This document shows, piece by piece, positions 10,546 through 20,171 of a stretch of DNA of 64,000 nt. The DNA comes from Pyronema omphalodes (Eukaryota; Ascomycota; Pezizomycetes; Pezizales; Pyronemataceae): the NCBI GenBank assembly GCA_024516155.1, contig JAJJXM010000025.1, positions 186,001-250,000 on the forward strand. Direction: 5' to 3'. A program made the translations under genes and the position numbers. Positions within the stretch are counted from its first letter, which is position 1; each line of letters opens with the position of its first letter. The notes beneath the pieces are model-generated. The model made no database searches, had not been told where the DNA came from, and saw only the letters and a list, made by a program, of their open reading frames with translations.

Positions 10546-13500
10546 ACCAGCTGCAAGAAGATGGCTCTGCCGCTGGTGGGAATATTATTGCTGATACATT
10601 GCTATTATCGGGCGCAAGTTTTACTGGAAAGTTAGAATGCAAACACCTTGTCCTCTCCTGTTCCTTGTTTTCCAATAACCACTCCGTGAAAACAGTAGCG
10701 CTCGTTGACTGCGGCGCCACTGGTATCGCCTTTGTTGACCGCAATTTCGCTCGCCATCACAAACTCCCCCTAACCCCCCTATCCACCGCCCGAACGGTCG
10801 AAGTTATCGACGGCCGCCCCATATCCTCAGGAAAAATCACAAACCTCGCCCAAGTAGAGTGTACCATCAACGGTCACTCGGAAACCCTTCCCATGTTTGT
10901 CACCAAGCTGGGTCACTACCCGGTGGTGTTGGGCATCCCCTGGTTGAAGAAACACGATGTAACAATAAGCTTCAGTTCCAACACTGTAAGCTTCGACTCC
11001 CAATACTGCCTAAGGAACTGCACCCCGTTGCCTGAAAGCACAACCGGTGTCGAGGTCCTGGACTCGAGGCCCCCTCCCGCTGTCCACGAGCCCGACACAA
11101 ACCCCCTGCCGGAGTTAGAAGACTCGGTCCCCGACCCCCCGGACGAACCCCCAATAGCGATCTCAAGGCTAACCATCTCCAACTTCAAAGAAATGGTAGA
11201 AGACAAAAGCCTGACAGTGTTCTCGCTATCGTTGGACGAGATCACCGTCGCCCTACAAGACAAGCCCCCCCTCACGGATGACGAACTGAAAGACATGATC
11301 CCCGAAGAGTATCATGACTACCTCGATTTATTCAAGGAGGTCAACGCGAAGGAACTCCCCCCACACCGACCCTACGACCACAAGATCCCACTGAAAGAGG
11401 GATTCGTCCCCCCCTTTGGCCCGCTATACTCGCTGTCACGCAACGAGTTGCAGACGCTGAAAACGTGGCTCGATGAGAATTGGGAGAAAGGATTTATACA
11501 ACGCTCCCAATCACCAGCCGCCTCGCCGATATTATTCGTGAAAAAATCAGACGGATCCCTACGCCTGTGTGTCGATTACCGGAGACTGAATGAAGGTACC
11601 GAGAAGAACTGGTACCCGCTGCCATTGATACAGGAAACGATGATGAATCTTTCCAAAGCTCAATACTTCACGACCCTAGATGTCCGCAGCGCTTATAACC
11701 TTATCAGAATGGCAGAGGGCGAAGAATGGAAGACGGCCTTCCGCACAAGGTACGGCCTGTTTGAGTCGAAAGTGATGCCCTTTGGGCTCACCAACACGCC
11801 TGCCGATTTCCAGGCATTTATAAATGATGTCCTGAGACCATACCTGGACCAGTTTTGTACGGCATACTTGGACGATATCCTCGTATTCTCCGAAACAACG
11901 TCCGATCACACCGCACACGTCCGAAAGATCTTGGAACGACTCAAACAAGAAAAACTGCACTTGAAGCCAGAGAAGTGTAAGTTTGCTAAGGCAGAAGTAC
12001 AGTACCTGGGCTACAACATCGGCCGCGACGGCGCGCGCATGATGGATTCCAAAGTAGCCACAGTGAGAGATTGGAAGGAACCAACCAATTTGAAACAGGT
12101 CCAAGAGTTCCTGGGCTTCGCGAATTTCTACCGAAGATTTATCAAAGACTACTCAAAAGTGGTCTCCCCTCTGACGGCTCTGACCAAAAAGAAAGATGGT
12201 AAAGCAATCCCCTTTACCTGGGGTAAAGATCAGCAAAGCGCCTTCGACCGACTGAAGGATGCATTTACATCACCACCGATTCTCAAGCACTTCGACTACG
12301 AGAAACCGATTGTAGTAGAAACAGACGCATCTGACTATGTGTCTGCTGGAGTCTTATCGCAATACGACGACGATAACGTGTTACACCCCGTCGCATTTTA
12401 TTCCAAGAAGCATTCCCCGGCAGAATGCAACTACGAAATCTACGACAAAGAACTACTGGCAATAGTTCGTTGTTTCGAAGAATGGCGTCCCCCCTTGGAG
12501 GGCTCCGCCTTCCCTATAAAAGTATTGACAGACCACAAGAATCTCGAATACTTTATGACAACAAAGCTGCTAAACAGACGACAAGCACGCTGGTCCGAAT
12601 TCCTGTCTCGGTTCAACTTTGTGATCACCTATCGACCGGGAACGTTGGGAGGAAAACCGGACGCCCTGACAAGACGAGCCACCGACCTCCCGGAAGAGGG
12701 AGACGAACGCATACTAGCGAACCAGCAAGCTGTTCTAAAGCCACAAAACTTTCAGTTGTGCATGACCCCGCCCATGAAACTTGCACCCTCCGAAGTAGAC
12801 CTCCTGTTCACAGAGGGCTACAAGACAGATTCATTCCCCAACCGAGTGTTGGGAATGCTGGAAGACGGTACACAAATCTGTAAGGACATATCACTCGCCG
12901 ATTGCTCCGTGTTGGAAAACAGATTGTACTACCGAGACTGCCTCTATGTCCCGGCGCTGGATAAACTACGATTGAAATTACTACAAGATCACCACGACCC
13001 CCCCACCATGGGACACCCGGGTCGTGCAAAGACTTTCGAACTCCTCGCCAGGAATTATTACTGGCCCTCGATGAGAAAAGATGTGGACCAATTCGTCCGA
13101 AATTGCCACACTTGTAAAAGAACAAAAGCTACCCGCCACGCACCCTATGGAACCTTGAAACCCCTACCGGTCCCGCACCACCCTTGGCAGAATATATCGG
13201 TGGACTTTGTTACTGGACTACCGACATCAGAAGGCTTCGACGCAATATGTGCGATTGTTTGCCGACTCACGAAACAGCGGCACTTAGTGCCCTGTCACTC
13301 CACGATAGACGCAGAAGGCTTCGCGCAACTCTTCCTGGAAAACGTATTCAAACTACACGGCCTGCCAGACACAGTAGTGTCCGACCGCGGTCCGCAATTT
13401 GTGGCCCACTTCTGGAAACACCTGGCAAATTGCATGGGTATCGAAATTGCCACGAGTACGGCCTTCTATCCCCAAACCGACGGCCAAACAGAAAGAATCA

Positions 13501-14267
13501 ACGCGGTTACGGAGCAATATCTCCGCGCGTACGTCTGTTATTTACAAGACGATTGGAAGAAATATTTACCACTGGCAGAATTTGCTGCAAATAACCAAGT
13601 ATCGGATACAACGTCGCTGTCCCCGTTCTACGCTATATACGGCCGACACCCCAAATGCTCTTTCGAACTGGAAATCAGGACAGACAATCCTGAAGAAGTG
13701 AAAGCGAACGAGGTAGCGGAAAGGATGTCACACATCCATGACGTCTTACGTTCGGAAATGAAATACGCCCAAGCCCGCCACATAGAAGCCGCCGACAATT
13801 CCCGACTCCCCGCGCCGGTCTTCAAACCAGGAGACCTAGTATGGCTGGACGCCCGCAACCTCAGAACCCGCCGCCCCTCAAAGAAACTGGAAAACAAACA
13901 CCTAGGCCCCTTCACCGTGTTGCGACCCATTGGATCCCACGCCTATGAATTGGATATACCGGAAACAATGAAACATCATAGGACCTTCCCCGTGTCCCTA
14001 CTAAACCCAGCCCCTTCGGACCCCCTCCCTGGCCAGATTATCCCACCGCCCCTACCGGTAGTAGTAGACGGCGAAGAAGAATGGTTCGTGGATGAAATTC
14101 TGGATAGCCGTTGGTCAAGAGGAAACCTGCAGTACCTCGTCAAGTGGACCGGCCATGACTCTCCAACCTGGGAACCGGAAACGAACCTATCCGAAACTGA
14201 GGCCGCTGAGAAATTCCATCAGCTATACCCAGACAAACCTTCTCCTCTCGTAGGAACTCGAGCCTAA
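10521..14267 (+). CDS. Gypsy pol polyprotein with chromodomain
   Basis: An open frame of about 1,248 codons overlaps gag by 25 nt and is probably reached by frameshifting. Domains in order, counted from the internal start at 10599: aspartic protease (ALVDCGATGIAF, residues about 32-45), reverse transcriptase (LRLCVDYRRLN, then YLDDILVFS near residue 420), RNase H (VVETDASDYVSAGVLSQ), integrase zinc finger (GHPGRAKTFEL, CHTCKRTK) and catalytic core (VDFVTGLPT, SDRGPQFV, PQTDGQTERIN). The C-terminal chromodomain has WFVDEILDSR and YLVKWTGHDSPTWEPETNL (about 1160-1210). It has no internal stop. The chromodomain marks the chromovirus branch and is known in relatives to guide integration to modified chromatin. 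The protease has DCGA where DTGA or DSGA is usual. Confidence 0.93.
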   Translation, partial: RRGVGKRINQLQEDGSAAGGNIIADTLLLSGASFTGKLECKHLVLSCSLFSNNHSVKTVALVDCGATGIAFVDRNFARHHKLPLTPLSTARTVEVIDGRPISSGKITNLAQVECTINGHSETLPMFVTKLGHYPVVLGIPWLKKHDVTISFSSNTVSFDSQYCLRNCTPLPESTTGVEVLDSRPPPAVHEPDTNPLPELEDSVPDPPDEPPIAISRLTISNFKEMVEDKSLTVFSLSLDEITVALQDKPPLTDDELKDMIPEEYHDYLDLFKEVNAKELPPHRPYDHKIPLKEGFVPPFGPLYSLSRNELQTLKTWLDENWEKGFIQRSQSPAASPILFVKKSDGSLRLCVDYRRLNEGTEKNWYPLPLIQETMMNLSKAQYFTTLDVRSAYNLIRMAEGEEWKTAFRTRYGLFESKVMPFGLTNTPADFQAFINDVLRPYLDQFCTAYLDDILVFSETTSDHTAHVRKILERLKQEKLHLKPEKCKFAKAEVQYLGYNIGRDGARMMDSKVATVRDWKEPTNLKQVQEFLGFANFYRRFIKDYSKVVSPLTALTKKKDGKAIPFTWGKDQQSAFDRLKDAFTSPPILKHFDYEKPIVVETDASDYVSAGVLSQYDDDNVLHPVAFYSKKHSPAECNYEIYDKELLAIVRCFEEWRPPLEGSAFPIKVLTDHKNLEYFMTTKLLNRRQARWSEFLSRFNFVITYRPGTLGGKPDALTRRATDLPEEGDERILANQQAVLKPQNFQLCMTPPMKLAPSEVDLLFTEGYKTDSFPNRVLGMLEDGTQICKDISLADCSVLENRLYYRDCLYVPALDKLRLKLLQDHHDPPTMGHPGRAKTFELLARNYYWPSMRKDVDQFVRNCHTCKRTKATRHAPYGTLKPLPVPHHPWQNISVDFVTGLPTSEGFDAICAIVCRLTKQRHLVPCHSTIDAEGFAQLFLENVFKLHGLPDTVVSDRGPQFVAHFWKHLANCMGIEIATSTAFYPQTDGQTERINAVTEQYLRAYVCYLQDDWKKYLPLAEFAANNQVSDTTSLSPFYAIYGRHPKCSFELEIRTDNPEEVKANEVAERMSHIHDVLRSEMKYAQARHIEAADNSRLPAPVFKPGDLVWLDARNLRTRRPSKKLENKHLGPFTVLRPIGSHAYELDIPETMKHHRTFPVSLLNPAPSDPLPGQIIPPPLPVVVDGEEEWFVDEILDSRWSRGNLQYLVKWTGHDSPTWEPETNLSETEAAEKFHQLYPDKPSPLVGTRA
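10533..10539 (+). promoter_or_regulatory. -1 ribosomal frameshift site GGGAAAA
   Basis: In the gag frame the heptamer reads G GGA AAA, a canonical X XXY YYZ slippery site, two codons before the gag stop (TAA 10543-10545). The pol frame is exactly -1 relative to gag and is open from 10521. A stem can form between CCAGC (10547-10551) and GCTGG (10572-10576), starting 7 nt after the heptamer, which is within the usual 5-9 nt spacing. Confidence 0.6.
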
Positions 14268-14278
14268 CGGGGGGGTAC
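14268..14278 (+). promoter_or_regulatory. Candidate polypurine tract
   Basis: A run of seven G (within CGGGGGGGTAC) lies between the pol stop and the 3' LTR, the position where plus-strand DNA synthesis is primed in LTR elements. The run is short and ends three bases before the LTR. Confidence 0.4.
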
Positions 14279-14814
14279 TGTCACGGCACACGGCTGACGA
14301 GCCGTTGTGTTGTTGCGTCATCATTGTGTTGTCGTGGTTGTTGATTGGCATCGTGCCGTTGTCTTGCCGTGTTGTGTTGTGTTGCTGTTGTGTTGTTGTG
14401 TTGTTGTGTGTGCCGTGCCGTTGTGACTGATAGACTGATTGATGATGGATGACGTACCACGAGCTGGAGAGCTGTGGCGTCGCAGGTGAATTGATGGAGA
14501 ACGGAAGCTCATGTAGCGATGTTGGATGACGGCCCAGCAAGTGTGCTGGCCGCCCCTTTGTACATAAGGAGGCTTGCCTCCCCGTTGTCGAGTTCTCCAT
14601 CGAACGTCTTGTGTCTTTCCCTTGCTCCTAATAAAGACTCCTTCTTCCAGTCCTACGTCACTCTTGTCCTTGTCCCTGCTCCTGTTTCGTGTGCCGTCCG
14701 TCTGACGAGCACTTCGGTCCTTGTCCTGCCGTTCCCCGTCCCGGAACCCGCCTAGTCCCTGTTGCCGGTAGTGTTCAGTGTGTTCTTTGAACGTCCGTTC
14801 CTAGTTCCCTGACA
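14279..14814 (+). repeat. Gypsy 3' LTR
   Basis: 536 bp, near-identical to the 5' LTR. It begins 11 bp after the pol stop. It retains AATAAA at 14630-14635, a plausible polyadenylation signal for the element's transcript. Confidence 0.95.
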
Positions 14815-14819
14815 GGGAG
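14815..14819. repeat. Target-site duplication, right (GGGAG)
   Basis: The right-hand copy of the 5-bp duplication created on Gypsy integration. Collapsing the two copies joins the LINE ORF1 halves in frame. Confidence 0.85.
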
Positions 14820-15577
14820 GGTGCATGAATGGAAGGGAGGTCGTTGGATTCGGGGGAAGGTGGAGCGGTGGTAGTTGGGTTCTCGGGGGTGGAGGGTTCG
14901 ACGGGGGAAAGAAGGGCTGAGATGTCTTGGTTGGGGAGTATAACGGGGGCGATGCGGGATAGAAGATCGTGAACGGCACGGATTGTGGATTGGTACTTGT
15001 GGATAGATCGGAACGCCTGGGAGATTCTGTTGTTGGTGGCTCTGTCTGCGTGTCGGAACATGTCCGTGGCGGTGTCGACGGTGTTGGATAGTTGCTCGAG
15101 GGTCAAGGGGGAATCGTCGGCGGGGGAGGTGTCAGCAGTAAGTTGGGTGCGTTTGACTTTGGCTGGAACAGGGGTGGTATCGGCGGCGATGTGTGTCACG
15201 GAGTGGGCGGTGGATGTGGCTTGGCGTTTGTTACTTTTGCCGGTGGTGTTGTGGACGGTGTAGCGGGGGTCATTGTTGGTGATAGGGTCGGGGGTGTCAC
15301 AGTTCACGTCAGGCAGGGTTTTCTTATTATGGGGGGTCTTGGGGATGGGGTTGGCCTTGTTGCGGGTGGCAAGCGTGGGGGAGTCCGCGCAGGAAGACGC
15401 GTCGTCGTCGCTAGAGTCGTCGCTGACGTTAGAGCACGTGTCTACCTGCATTTCCATGTCGGACACGTCGGACCCTTGCAGCTCCGCGTTAGCGCGTTTT
15501 TCCTTCGCGAGCGCTTGAGGGGGTGCTTTGTCAGGGGGGGGGGGCTGTTTCTCAACAGCGGAGGATCGGGTAGACAT
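14815..15577 (-). pseudogene. LINE ORF1 N-terminal half
   Basis: It starts at ATG 15577 (MSTRSSAVEKQPPPPDKAPP). It is rich in Ser, Thr, Asp and Pro with an acidic serine run (DVSDMEMQVD, DDSSDDDASSCAD) and a mildly helical stretch (LSNTVDTATDMFRHADRATN). This is the low-complexity N-terminus expected of a Tad-type gag-like ORF1. It is cut by the Gypsy insertion after 254 codons and continues at 8391. Confidence 0.7.
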
Positions 15578-15889
15578 CGGGGTCTCGGAATAAGTTGTTT
15601 TTGCGGTAGCGACAAGGAATCTGCGATTAAAATGATGGTTTTTGATGTGGGTGGGGGGCGGTGTTGATGGAACCGGTTCGCGGGGCTTTTCTGAGGGGCC
15701 CGAAAACTCTTTTTCGATGAAAACTCAACGCAAAAGAGAGAGCCTGGTCTGGAAAGGCTGCGAATAGGTAATTCGGGGTTGCCGAACAATAATCCGCGAT
15801 AAAATCTTGCGATTTCGGCGTGGTTGTTGAAAAGGCAGGGGGGGGGTCGCTCTTTGCTGGGTGGTGTCGTCCTTACTTAACACTCGACG

Positions 15890-17120
15890 CAGTCTATCAT
15901 GGCCGTTGTGTGGTATTCTTTCTTATTCCGTCCGATTATCTTTACTCGCAGGATAATCTTTTCGTTTCTTCCGTATGGTCCTTCACTCGAGATTCTATCC
16001 GCCGGTCCTGCCGTGGTGGAACTGGTAGGCGACAGTTGCCCCAGGAATCCACCTTTTTCTTTTATTCCTGGGGACTTTCTTTTCCCGACGTCTCCCCAAG
16101 TCCTTCTTCGACGAAGGTAGTTTCCGCCGCTCGGTATAATTTCTTACTTGGGCACTTCGCAGCGTAGTGTCCCACCTTCCCATAGTTAAAACATTCGTTA
16201 TTCCGCTTCCGCCTATCCTCCTCCATCCTATCCCTCGGTTTCGGTCGACTAGTGGAATCTAATTCCATCGGTTCGGGGTCGGAGAGTCGAGAGTCGTGTC
16301 TCTGTCCCTTAAGGTGGGGGTGGTGATAGAATTGAGGTTCATATTGGGTCCTCAGGGTTCGAAAATTGAATATTCGGTTGTCTAACGCTATAGCCTTGTT
16401 GGCGAGTTCTGTGAGATCCGTTGGTCGTTCGTCGAGTAGTGCTAACTGTCATTGGACGTCTGTGTTTAATCCATCACTGAATGGATCGATGTAGGTTTCG
16501 TCATTATATCTTAAGTCGGATTTGATCCTCTGAAATTTGGCCCAGTATGCAGCGGCGGATCGCGCGCCCTGCCTAATCATTTTGAAATTTCTTCTTGCTA
16601 CTTCTTTGGAGTCGGCTTCCCCGAAAGCCCTACTGACAGCGGTCTTGAAGGCCTTCCAGGTTGTGTATACGCTTTTCACCTCCTTGATGGATGGCTTGAT
16701 CCATGCCCAAGCGTTACCTCTGCATCGGGAGCTTGCATAGTTTACCTTTTTTTGTTCGGTGTCGAACCTATTCCCTTCGCAATTGAACTCCAGTTCGCAT
16801 TGCGTCAGGAACGCCCTCAGCTTGGTTCTTTGCCCATAGTACAACTCCGGGTCTTCCACCTTGGGGTTACTGTTTGTCGTGGGGCGATGGAGTTGGATGA
16901 GGATCTGGTTCAACTGCTCCTGGGTCATTGTGACCGGTGTGACAAGTCCTAGTCCTGCCGGGGTCGCCATTTCCGCAGGGTCGTCGGTGGAGGTATGGGG
17001 CAGGTCAGGGGATTCGGGGGTCTGCGGTCTGGATGGTTGTTCGGGGGTCACTGGGCTTGCCCATCCGGTCGGTTGTTGTTCGATATGTTCTCCGAGCTCT
17101 TTTAGATGAAAGGACGCCAC
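15890..17120 (-). pseudogene. Second Gypsy family: gag, minus strand
   Basis: It starts at ATG 17120 (MASFHLKELGEHIEQQ) with a Pro-rich N-terminus. It has a classic gag domain (DPELYYGQRTKLRAFLTQCE, YASSRCRGNAWAWIKPSI, AVSRAFGEADSKEVARRN), an in-frame TGA at 16449-16451, then a knuckle CFNYGKVGHYAAKC in the same frame. The second knuckle Cys is Tyr, which would abolish zinc binding. A further stop follows at 16062, and the coding trace fades near 15,890 where the LINE begins. It is unrelated in sequence to the gag at 8968-10545. Its pol region is absent from the window. Confidence 0.8.
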
Positions 17121-17458
17121 TGTGTGCGTCTACTTCTGGGTTTTCCGGGTTTTTTCGTTCCGCCTTGGGTGTCGTACACAGGACGCAATCAAATATCAGA
17201 ATCCGTATCCACGGTTACTGACGACAGGCAGCGCAGGGTTTCGGCGAAGGGTGGGGCGGCGGCGGCTTGGGGACGGCTGGGAGGTTGAGAATGGGCGAGG
17301 GTTTGCTGGGAAATCACAGGTGAGTTTAGAAGAGATGGAGATGTCACAAGGGAACATTTGTAGATAGGATTATAGTAGATGGAAACTTGATTGCGTGAAG
17401 AAATAAACTACATCAAAATTTCCTCGTCTTATACTTGTTCCTTCATGACTCGTGACTC

Positions 17459-17484
17459 AGCATTCTCCGCCTGCGGAGAATGCT
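17459..17484. repeat. Perfect 12-bp hairpin
   Basis: AGCATTCTCCGC is followed by a 2-nt loop (CT) and its exact reverse complement. It sits inside the candidate LTR, next to TGACTCGTGACTCA (two TGACTC motifs). Confidence 0.9.
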
Positions 17485-17487
17485 CCA

Positions 17488-17800
17488 ATGCTAACCGCCG
17501 TGATAACTAAATACATGACCAACATCCCCCACCACTGCCAACCGCTGTAATTCCAAATAATAGAACAAGGGAACAATACATACCAAAAGATAACTACCTT
17601 GCTAACCGCCGTAATTCCAAATAATAAAGGAAGAGTACATACCAAAAGATAGCCTGCTAACCGCCGTAATTCCAAATACTACAGAAACAATACATACCAA
17701 AAAAGATAACTACCTTGCTAACCGCCGTAACTCCAAATACGTAAGAGATAAGGAAAAGATTCCAACATTTGCCTAACCACCGTGATACCTAAAATAATCC
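17488..17800. repeat. Degenerate tandem repeat, about 48-63 bp units
   Basis: Six units start at about 17490, 17538, 17601, 17655, 17716 and 17771. Each opens with CTAACCGCCGTAATTCCAAA or a variant, and several also carry ACATACCAAAAGATA. The array lies in the presumed U3 of the minus-strand Gypsy LTR, where repeated elements often act as promoter modules. That role is an inference. Confidence 0.8.
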
Positions 17801-18059
17801 TAAATAATGAATAATTCCTAACATATGAAAATCCCCGGCAAGGGGCCCAGCACCTTGCCCTAACCCTATCCCTATCACTTCATGATTGCGTAGCAGGTTG
17901 CTAGGGTGATGGTAACCTCCCATAGCCCTGCGGTGGTGACAGCGGAGGCCAGGAGCATGTCACGGGAGCGTTGTGACAAACACTGCATAAGTCACAACAA
18001 CAACAACAACATCAAGACAGCAACAGCGACAACAACAATGGCACAATCCTGCAAAATCG

Positions 18060-19030
18060 TTGAGCCGTGACAGAGGTGGCAAAACCATCGTAATGACGGG
18101 ATTGGTGGTGGCATATGTTGTGTGGATGGTATGTATTTCCTGTATTAGGATGTTGTTGGCGGTGGTGTGGACGGTGTTGACAAATGTGTGGAGGGTAGTT
18201 CGCTGGCGGTGGACATTGTGCAAGACAATTGGGACCGTAGCAGCCTGTCTGTTGTCACTAGACATGGGTGCTGATCTCATTATTGTTGTTACCAGGGTTG
18301 TCAAGGGCGTGGCTGGGTTGGCGTCTTTCCATCTATGCTTCCTTAAAGATGGGCATGTGGGCAGGGCATTATTTGCTGAAGCTTGGATGGTTGGTGTCAA
18401 GGAGGTTGGCATCGTCGCACTTCCTCCAGCAGACCACTGTATACTGTCTCATCTCACCTTTTTTCAGCGTGCCGTGTTCGCAGGTAGGATCTTGGGTAGG
18501 TGGTCCTGCCCGCAGAGTGCGCAGGCAGGGCCGTTTGGGCTGAAGTAGTTGCTCTGATGGTGGCCCATAGAGCTGGCATCTCCAACACTGGTCAATCTTC
18601 CGCACACAGCTCTGATAAGCATGGTACTGAGAAATGCTCTGAGTGCTCCTTTCTGTGGAAAGGCCCCTCCGGGTTCTTTTCAAACAGGTGGCATTTTGCT
18701 GTTCTTTTTTATTCCAGTCTTCAGAATCCAGGGGAAGATGGGTTGTGGTTCTGACTTGTGGGGTCTTGTTGCATTGGCTCTGTGATCCAGGGACCTAATT
18801 CTTGCTGTAGTTCACCCAGAACCAGGAGCTCATCCCTTAAACCCGCTCGATGTGTTGAATTCGCCCTGAGAATTCCCATATTTTCTATCGCACTTGGTGA
18901 TCAGATTCTTTCTCTCGGATTGGGAAGTTTGTCCGGAATCCTCTTTTTTTTCCTGGAGGTGGAAGTCTGTTGCATGGCAGATTTCCAGCATTTAGCATTG
19001 CTTATTGTTGGAAAGTCCAAACAGTGTTGC
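18060..19030 (-). pseudogene. Decayed LINE fragment: knuckles and endonuclease start
   Basis: Minus-strand translation in mixed frames matches the LINE at 7015-7704. NGPACALCGQDH corresponds to its knuckle region, and ANLLDTNHPSFSKQCPI to DAGLPDTQHAAYSTQCPI. VLHNVHRQRTTLHTFVNTV with ILIQE corresponds to the start of the endonuclease. Many frameshifts make it non-functional. It is preceded on the left by a CAA-rich stretch (17,996-18,040) that abuts the candidate LTR. Confidence 0.65.
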
Positions 19031-19033
19031 TGA

Positions 19034-20171
19034 CAATGCCTTCATCAGTATGTCCTAGACTGTTCGTGAGAATAGTGAAAGTAGAAAGGTCTTCATGTAA
19101 TCATGTACAGTTATGAAAATAAATTGCACGGGCTCACCTTATTCTTCCATATTGTGAACATGATCACTAGAGGAAGTATCCCAAACCCTAACCCTATATC
19201 CCGGACCACTAATACTCCTATCCCAACCACTATATCCCCGAGAAACTGCTCCCCCATCTAGTAAAAGTACAGTAGAATGCTGAGGACACAATCTTATGTC
19301 TTGCCTACCTCCCAGAAACCCATCTGTGTGGTGGTACCTAACCGCATAATTTTCCACTCAATCACACATTATACCTATTGATCTCTAGCCTGTCGGAGTG
19401 ATATGATCTGATAAAATACAAATGATATCATGTTCCAGCACTCCATGCTTTGTAAGAACGGGTGATCTTCAAAGAGGTAATACAAAGCGCATCATAATTC
19501 ATCACTCGTTGTTCAGTAACGGTGAGTTCAAGGCGCTGCCTCGACTAAATGTCCGACAGCATAGGGTTGGGCAGCCGTGGAAAAATATGAATCATGCATA
19601 TTTTTCTGTTGGTGCTACGGTAGATGCTTTGGCGACTGTCCGTTCAGCAAATAGGAAATCCGATCGACCAAAGACACCGTGATGTCTCCCAATTCTACAT
19701 TGCTGGTGGTTCAGTACAGAAGTCTTGATGTACATTGTTTAGCCTCATATAGTGCCACGTAAGCTATCTGGAAGCTGCCTATCGAGTGCCGGTCAGCCTT
19801 CTATTCTCATATCATCATCTTTTCCTGTCTTCATCATGCGATAACTCCTCGAGTAAGAACTGTCGGTACACATACGTCATTCGGCAGTAAGCGAATAACT
19901 CAACCGTCCCCGGACTAATTTCCCCTCCGCAAGATACTTTAGACAACCTACATTTTGCCTGCTCTCATCATCCTCCATTATCTATCTGACACGCGCCGCG
20001 CTTGGAGGATATCCGCCCCATACTGTTCGACACCCCACATTCGATTCGTCTAGACTTCTACATCACCATAAACCGTCGTGTCTCTCACCACATCGCCAAA
20101 TCCTACCATATATCCGTCACAAACGCTGTCCCACCAAGAATTTGAAATTCCGCGGTCGTCGCGTCCGAATC
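19034..20171. other. Gene-free DNA upstream of the AMPK beta gene
   Basis: No coding frame or repeat is recognised. The last 250 bp (C/T-rich, with many CATC and ACC motifs) probably include the promoter and 5' leader of the next gene. Confidence 0.5.

Larger units (their letters stand above)
8397..14814 (+). mobile_element. Ty3/Gypsy chromovirus, full length, young
   Basis: A complete LTR retrotransposon of 6,418 bp has two 536-bp LTRs (TGTCACGG...CCTGACA), a GGGAG target duplication on both sides, gag, a pol ORF without breaks, and a C-terminal chromodomain. The LTRs differ at about 6 of 536 positions by eye, so insertion was recent relative to its neighbours. It lies inside a minus-strand LINE ORF1. 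Gag carries one early TGA and two frame changes, so this copy is probably non-autonomous even though pol is open. Confidence 0.95.
7015..15880 (-). mobile_element. Tad-like LINE on minus strand, split by Gypsy insertion
   Basis: A LINE reading leftward has its 5' untranslated and ORF1 start on the right (about 15,880 to 14,815). It is interrupted by the Gypsy element at 8397-14814 and resumes at 8391 down to 7015, where it is cut off early in the endonuclease domain beside the Copia LTR. Removing the Gypsy element and one copy of its target duplication restores the same reading frame across the junction. The reverse transcriptase half is missing. The right border lies where the gag of another Gypsy element begins, so this LINE apparently landed in or beside that element. 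Confidence 0.8.
17170..17978 (-). repeat. Candidate 5' LTR of the second Gypsy element
   Basis: On the minus strand the segment would start TGTCACAACGCTCCCG (at 17978) and end GTGTACGACA (at 17170), about 50 bp before the gag ATG. It includes a perfect hairpin and a set of six degenerate tandem units. There is no partner LTR in the window, so the borders rest on TG/CA ends and position only. Confidence 0.45.
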
